Source: Harmothoe impar | Taxonomy: Eukaryota > Annelida > Polychaeta > Phyllodocida > Polynoidae | NCBI GenBank assembly: GCA_947462335.1 | Contig: OX381706.1 | Coordinates: 17,770,784-17,834,783 of the forward strand | DNA length: 64,000 nt | Direction: 5' to 3' | Part shown: piece by piece, positions 60,884-64,000 of the stretch | How positions within the stretch are numbered: the stretch's first letter is position 1 | Layout of the letters: every line of letters begins with the position of its first letter | Program-made: the position numbers and the translations under genes | Notes under the pieces: model-generated | Database searches by the model: none | What the model saw: only the letters and a program-made list of their open reading frames with translations | Told to the model about the DNA's origin: nothing

Positions 60884-61346
60884 GGCCACTCCAAATGATA
60901 TCCTTGTTTCTCATGGCCGCGCGCATCAGCAAAATGGTGTTTTGAGGATATTTTTTTTCTTGATTTTTTTGCACATTTTAATGGAAAAACATGATAATGA
61001 TTAACAAATATTATATATCAAATTGAAACTTACACCCAGTGGGCACAATACGTTTATTCAACATTGATAAATGGTTGACAATGTTGATTCAATGTCGTTT
61101 CTACATTGATTCAATGTCAAACTGAATTTTATGCCCACTGGGCAGTGCTACAAATGCGATGGGAGAGAGAAAACATGCATTTTCACAACTTGTACAGATC
61201 ATTTATCTTTTAATTACTGAAACATGAATGCAGTTCGGGAACAGCATAGATTTCCCGATCTATTTCGCCTTCAGGGGATAAAAAGCGCCCTCATCATATT
61301 TGGAGTGGCTTAGTGATGAAAAACAAGGATAATATTTGGAGTGGCC
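60884..61346. mobile_element. 463-bp inverted-repeat element with a nested palindrome
   Basis: The left end ggccactccaaatgatatcc then ttgtttctcat is matched by the complement of the right end, ggccactccaaatattatcc then ttgtttttcat. A second gccactccaaatatg complement lies just inside the right arm (61290-61310). The 108-bp CCCAGTGGGCA element is inside it. Confidence 0.75.
61035..61142. mobile_element. 108-bp CCCAGTGGGCA palindromic MITE
   Basis: Ends cccagtgggca and tgcccactggg with internal caacattgat/attgattcaatgt words. Very similar palindromic repeats are common in fish and other aquatic animals, from general knowledge rather than a search. Confidence 0.85.
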
Positions 61347-61379
61347 CTAGCATGGGTACTGTAAGTGGATAGGGCTCAT

Positions 61380-61760
61380 AGGTGTTAGGTCGTGGGCGCA
61401 TCCATGATCGTGGTTTAAAAGTTCAATCAGGTAACACTAAGTGGACGCCTATAGCGATGACTCTGCATGGTTTCTCCTTATGGGCGGCCATGTTAGTTCT
61501 GACCTCGTCATCTATCATGAGACTTAGGCAGTGACCAGACACTCACACACCATAGCTTCCGGGTAAAAAGCTGCAATACGAGAGCAGAACCAAGGTCTCA
61601 CGAGACTGCTGGTGTCAGTGTAAACAAAGTGGTCGCGGGAACAAGTCTGATCCCGGTAGAGGCCTCAGTCACCTCATACGGGAGATTCACCAGGAGTCGG
61701 ACACATACCTCAGGCGGACATTTCTAGTTATTCATGTACGATAAAGCCTCTATCCGGCAG
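61380..61760. other. CpG-richer patch, possible promoter or exon edge
   Basis: CpG dinucleotides are visibly denser than in the surrounding A+T-rich DNA (for example gtggtcgcggga, atcccggta, gtcggacacatac, atccggcagc). No TATA box, frame or splice arrangement can be defended, so a gene start nearby is speculation. Confidence 0.2.
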
Positions 61761-62919
61761 CAGTTGGTTATTGGAAAGAATGACACGTAAATCTTACCAT
61801 AATTTACAAATAAAGACATAAGAATTCAAGTGTCCGTCTTAAAGGTGTGACGCACACAATGCAACATAGCTTCTCAATGAAATGTGACATAAGTGTAAAC
61901 ATTAAATAAATATAATAAAAAAGAATTATGTCTGCCGAAGTAGGATCTTCATTCTTCTTTGACAATTTTCGCAGCCCTGATTGCGTGTAATCATAATATG
62001 GCAAATAAAACTTAATCGTTGGGCCTAGGTTGACAGAGCTAATAATATGAGTCGAACTGCAATGAGAAACAAGCAGTTGGAATTACCTTAGTTATTATAG
62101 CTGACTTGACACCCTGCCTACTTATGTGGCCCATACCTGTGTTACCAAGTACATGTGTTGTACATAGCCAGGCCAATACATCAGTCACTGTCACTGTGTG
62201 GCAGATTGGAGCGACCATATACACGGTTTCATGGACTGCCTGACACATCAGGCTTACAGAACTTCATGTAACATTAGCCAAGACTAACTTGGAAAGGATT
62301 AATTTGTGAGTTTCATCCCAGTCTGTTAACCCAGCGCAAATAGTTGTATCAACCCATTTAATTAGGAATTTAATGATGGATATACAGGATAAAACATGCT
62401 GACACGCAAAAGTGGCTGACTGGAATAGATGTTTGTATACATCTTGATACAATGGCATGTATATATTTATAGTATATAAACTCCCTCTGACTGAAATGGA
62501 AGTTTGTGAACATCATAACATAATTACGTGTTTCCATCAGCAGAAATAACAGCGATAATGATTTGACTGTACACAGATAGTAGCATTTTCAGTGCTTACA
62601 TGATCGCTGAGTCTGTGTACAATGGAAACGATAAATCATATAATTGTAAATTTCCACAATTCATGTATTATTGTACATAAAGAAAAAAATGGCTTGAAAG
62701 TGTGTATCTTGTATAACAGACATTCCTATTCATATAAGATCAACACTTCATGTTGTACATTTTGTAGGCATATTTGACAGTGCTAACCATTACTGCTATG
62801 TTTTTAATTTATGTCCGACCCTAAAGAGGGTTTAAAAAAAGAATACTGATTATTAATTGCTCTAACTAGGAGCAAGCTAGTGAAGCAACATCGCCCGGTC
62901 TTTATCCCCAATAAATGTT
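61761..62919. other. Intergenic stretch; nothing recognised
   Basis: A+T-rich. Frames of up to 69 codons show no domain. No repeat modules until Z begins at 62920. Confidence 0.5.
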
Positions 62920-63300
62920 ACTGTTGTAACTATGACCCGGTGTACCTTCATATGAATGCAAGTCGTATAGTTGGTCAGCAACCCTGAGTTAAGACTTGTA
63001 GACAAGCTACAGATGGGACTGTACAGGCCATACTTAACCTTGCTCAATAACACCCTAGCCATCAGTTGTCACTTACCAAGAAGACTGCTTTGGGCATGAA
63101 AGAGTAGGCCTAGTTTTCTCCCAATATCAATTTCAGAGCGGGGACATACCGGGTGTGCCAATCTGCTATACTAACCTTCATTTCTGACCCCCTGTCTTGT
63201 AATTACACCCACCACGTAGGCGATAGGATGGACGGAATAGTTGTACACTGTGGGTAGCGTGTCATGTAGAAATTGCCATGCCTACTTGGCTGGTATTTCA
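62920..63300 (-). repeat. Dispersed copy of module Z
   Basis: Contains gttgtaactatgacccggtg, accttcatatgaatgcaagt, tgtagacaagctacagatgg and cttgtaattacacccacca in the same order as the reverse complement of Z, then gggtagcgtgtcatgtagaa shared with 47595. Confidence 0.85.
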
Positions 63301-63449
63301 GTTCAAATATATTACCCATTTGTTATTAACAACCCCCTAGCTATAATGATGTAAATTTAACATAAACAACATAAATTCCATTTTGACCAGGATGGTAATG
63401 AGAGAGCCATAGAAGCACTATATAAATATTATATAAGTTTAAAAAAACA

Positions 63450-63659
63450 CAAATTCTAGCGTATATAAAGCCTAACTCGCGTATTAGCCACACCTAGATA
63501 TATCAGCTGCAGAGGGGGTCTCATTATGTTGACTTTAGTACTGTAGTATACATCTAAAAACTCGCCTATAAGCCACCATCTCACTATAGGCCTATCCTAT
63601 AAGATACACTGGCTACCTGACTTGGGTACGAGCTGGGGCTTCTCCGCGAGAATTTACGG
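63450..63659. mobile_element. TA MITE family 1, near-complete old copy
   Basis: Starts with aaattctagcgtatataaag and ends ccgcgagaatttacgg followed by TA. Internal gcctaactcgcg and cctatcctataaga words match the family. It lies between Z and W, as the unrelated 750-bp element does in the paralogous block at 46.8 kb. Confidence 0.8.
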
Positions 63660-63689
63660 TAGCCATTATGTTGAATACCAGGAGAAAGG

Positions 63690-63890
63690 TGAGTGGTAGT
63701 GGTGGGGAGGAGGGGGAGCATCTCACGTAGGCCTGCATCACGATCTCATGTCCTTCTATACTAGTATATAGTGTGGGCACATATTTCCCAGAATGTCGCA
63801 TGCATCCAATGGCAATGGCATGATGGGAAATGTGTATATAGCTGCCAAAGGCTTATTACCATCACGTTCCAACAAAGGGGAACTCAAAAT
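63690..63890 (+). repeat. Module W, second copy
   Basis: gcatcacgatct, cacatatttcccagaatg, atgggaaatgt and atcacgttccaacaaagg follow the same order as at 47900-48040. The remaining 110 bases to the window end show nothing recognisable. Confidence 0.72.
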
Positions 63891-64000
63891 AGGCCCGTGA
63901 TTGTCCTGTATTGCAGAGGACAGCAATACAGTGCTTTATCATGTAGTAACTCTATAGGTTAGTTCATAGTCCAACCCCTCGGGATATACCTCGACCATGA

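Overview
This window looks like non-coding eukaryotic (animal) DNA, A+T-rich and full of transposon relics. No convincing gene is present: the longest open frames are short, low-complexity or cut by stops between copies. No prokaryotic gene layout, rRNA, CRISPR or intact transposase was seen. The element types (TA-flanked palindromic MITEs, a LINE tail ending in CAA repeats, a CCCAGTGGGCA palindrome, tRNA-derived inverted-repeat elements) fit a metazoan, perhaps a marine invertebrate. The species cannot be named from the sequence. All copy relationships below come from reading the sequence by eye.

Left two-thirds (1-44008): a head-to-tail array of five copies of a large unit whose insertion-free length is about 8.0 kb. 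Units are 1-8489, 8490-17120, 17121-25440, 25441-37614 and 37615-44008. Unit 5 is truncated and the array runs off the left edge. Each unit has two related halves. Half A carries modules X, Y and Z in direct order. Half B carries X in reverse orientation and then Y. Diagnostic variants alternate in places (units 1, 3, 5 against 2, 4) and group differently elsewhere (1 with 5, 2 with 3), so the units are mosaics. Every transposon inserted in the array is private to one unit, and the other units show the empty site, so most insertion ends can be placed to within a few bases.

Right third (44009-64000): single-copy-looking sequence with diverged, dispersed copies of the same X, Y and Z modules. 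These include a whole inverted A half (51425-54815), a rearranged copy (46425-49165) and partial copies near 50.1, 59.0 and 62.9 kb. A further module, W, is paired with Z at 47.5-48.1 and 62.9-63.9 kb. The same region holds six copies of one palindromic TA MITE family (one of them in the array), a 41-bp minisatellite, a 750-bp inverted-repeat element with tRNA-like sequences, and several other foldback elements.

Most notable: (1) the two-level tandem array and its diverged relatives; (2) a TATA-box-like motif in module Y kept in old inverted copies, which makes Y a candidate promoter; (3) two unrelated TA-flanked inverted-repeat elements that both carry tRNA-like sequences; (4) two different elements with 7-bp target duplications at near-identical targets.
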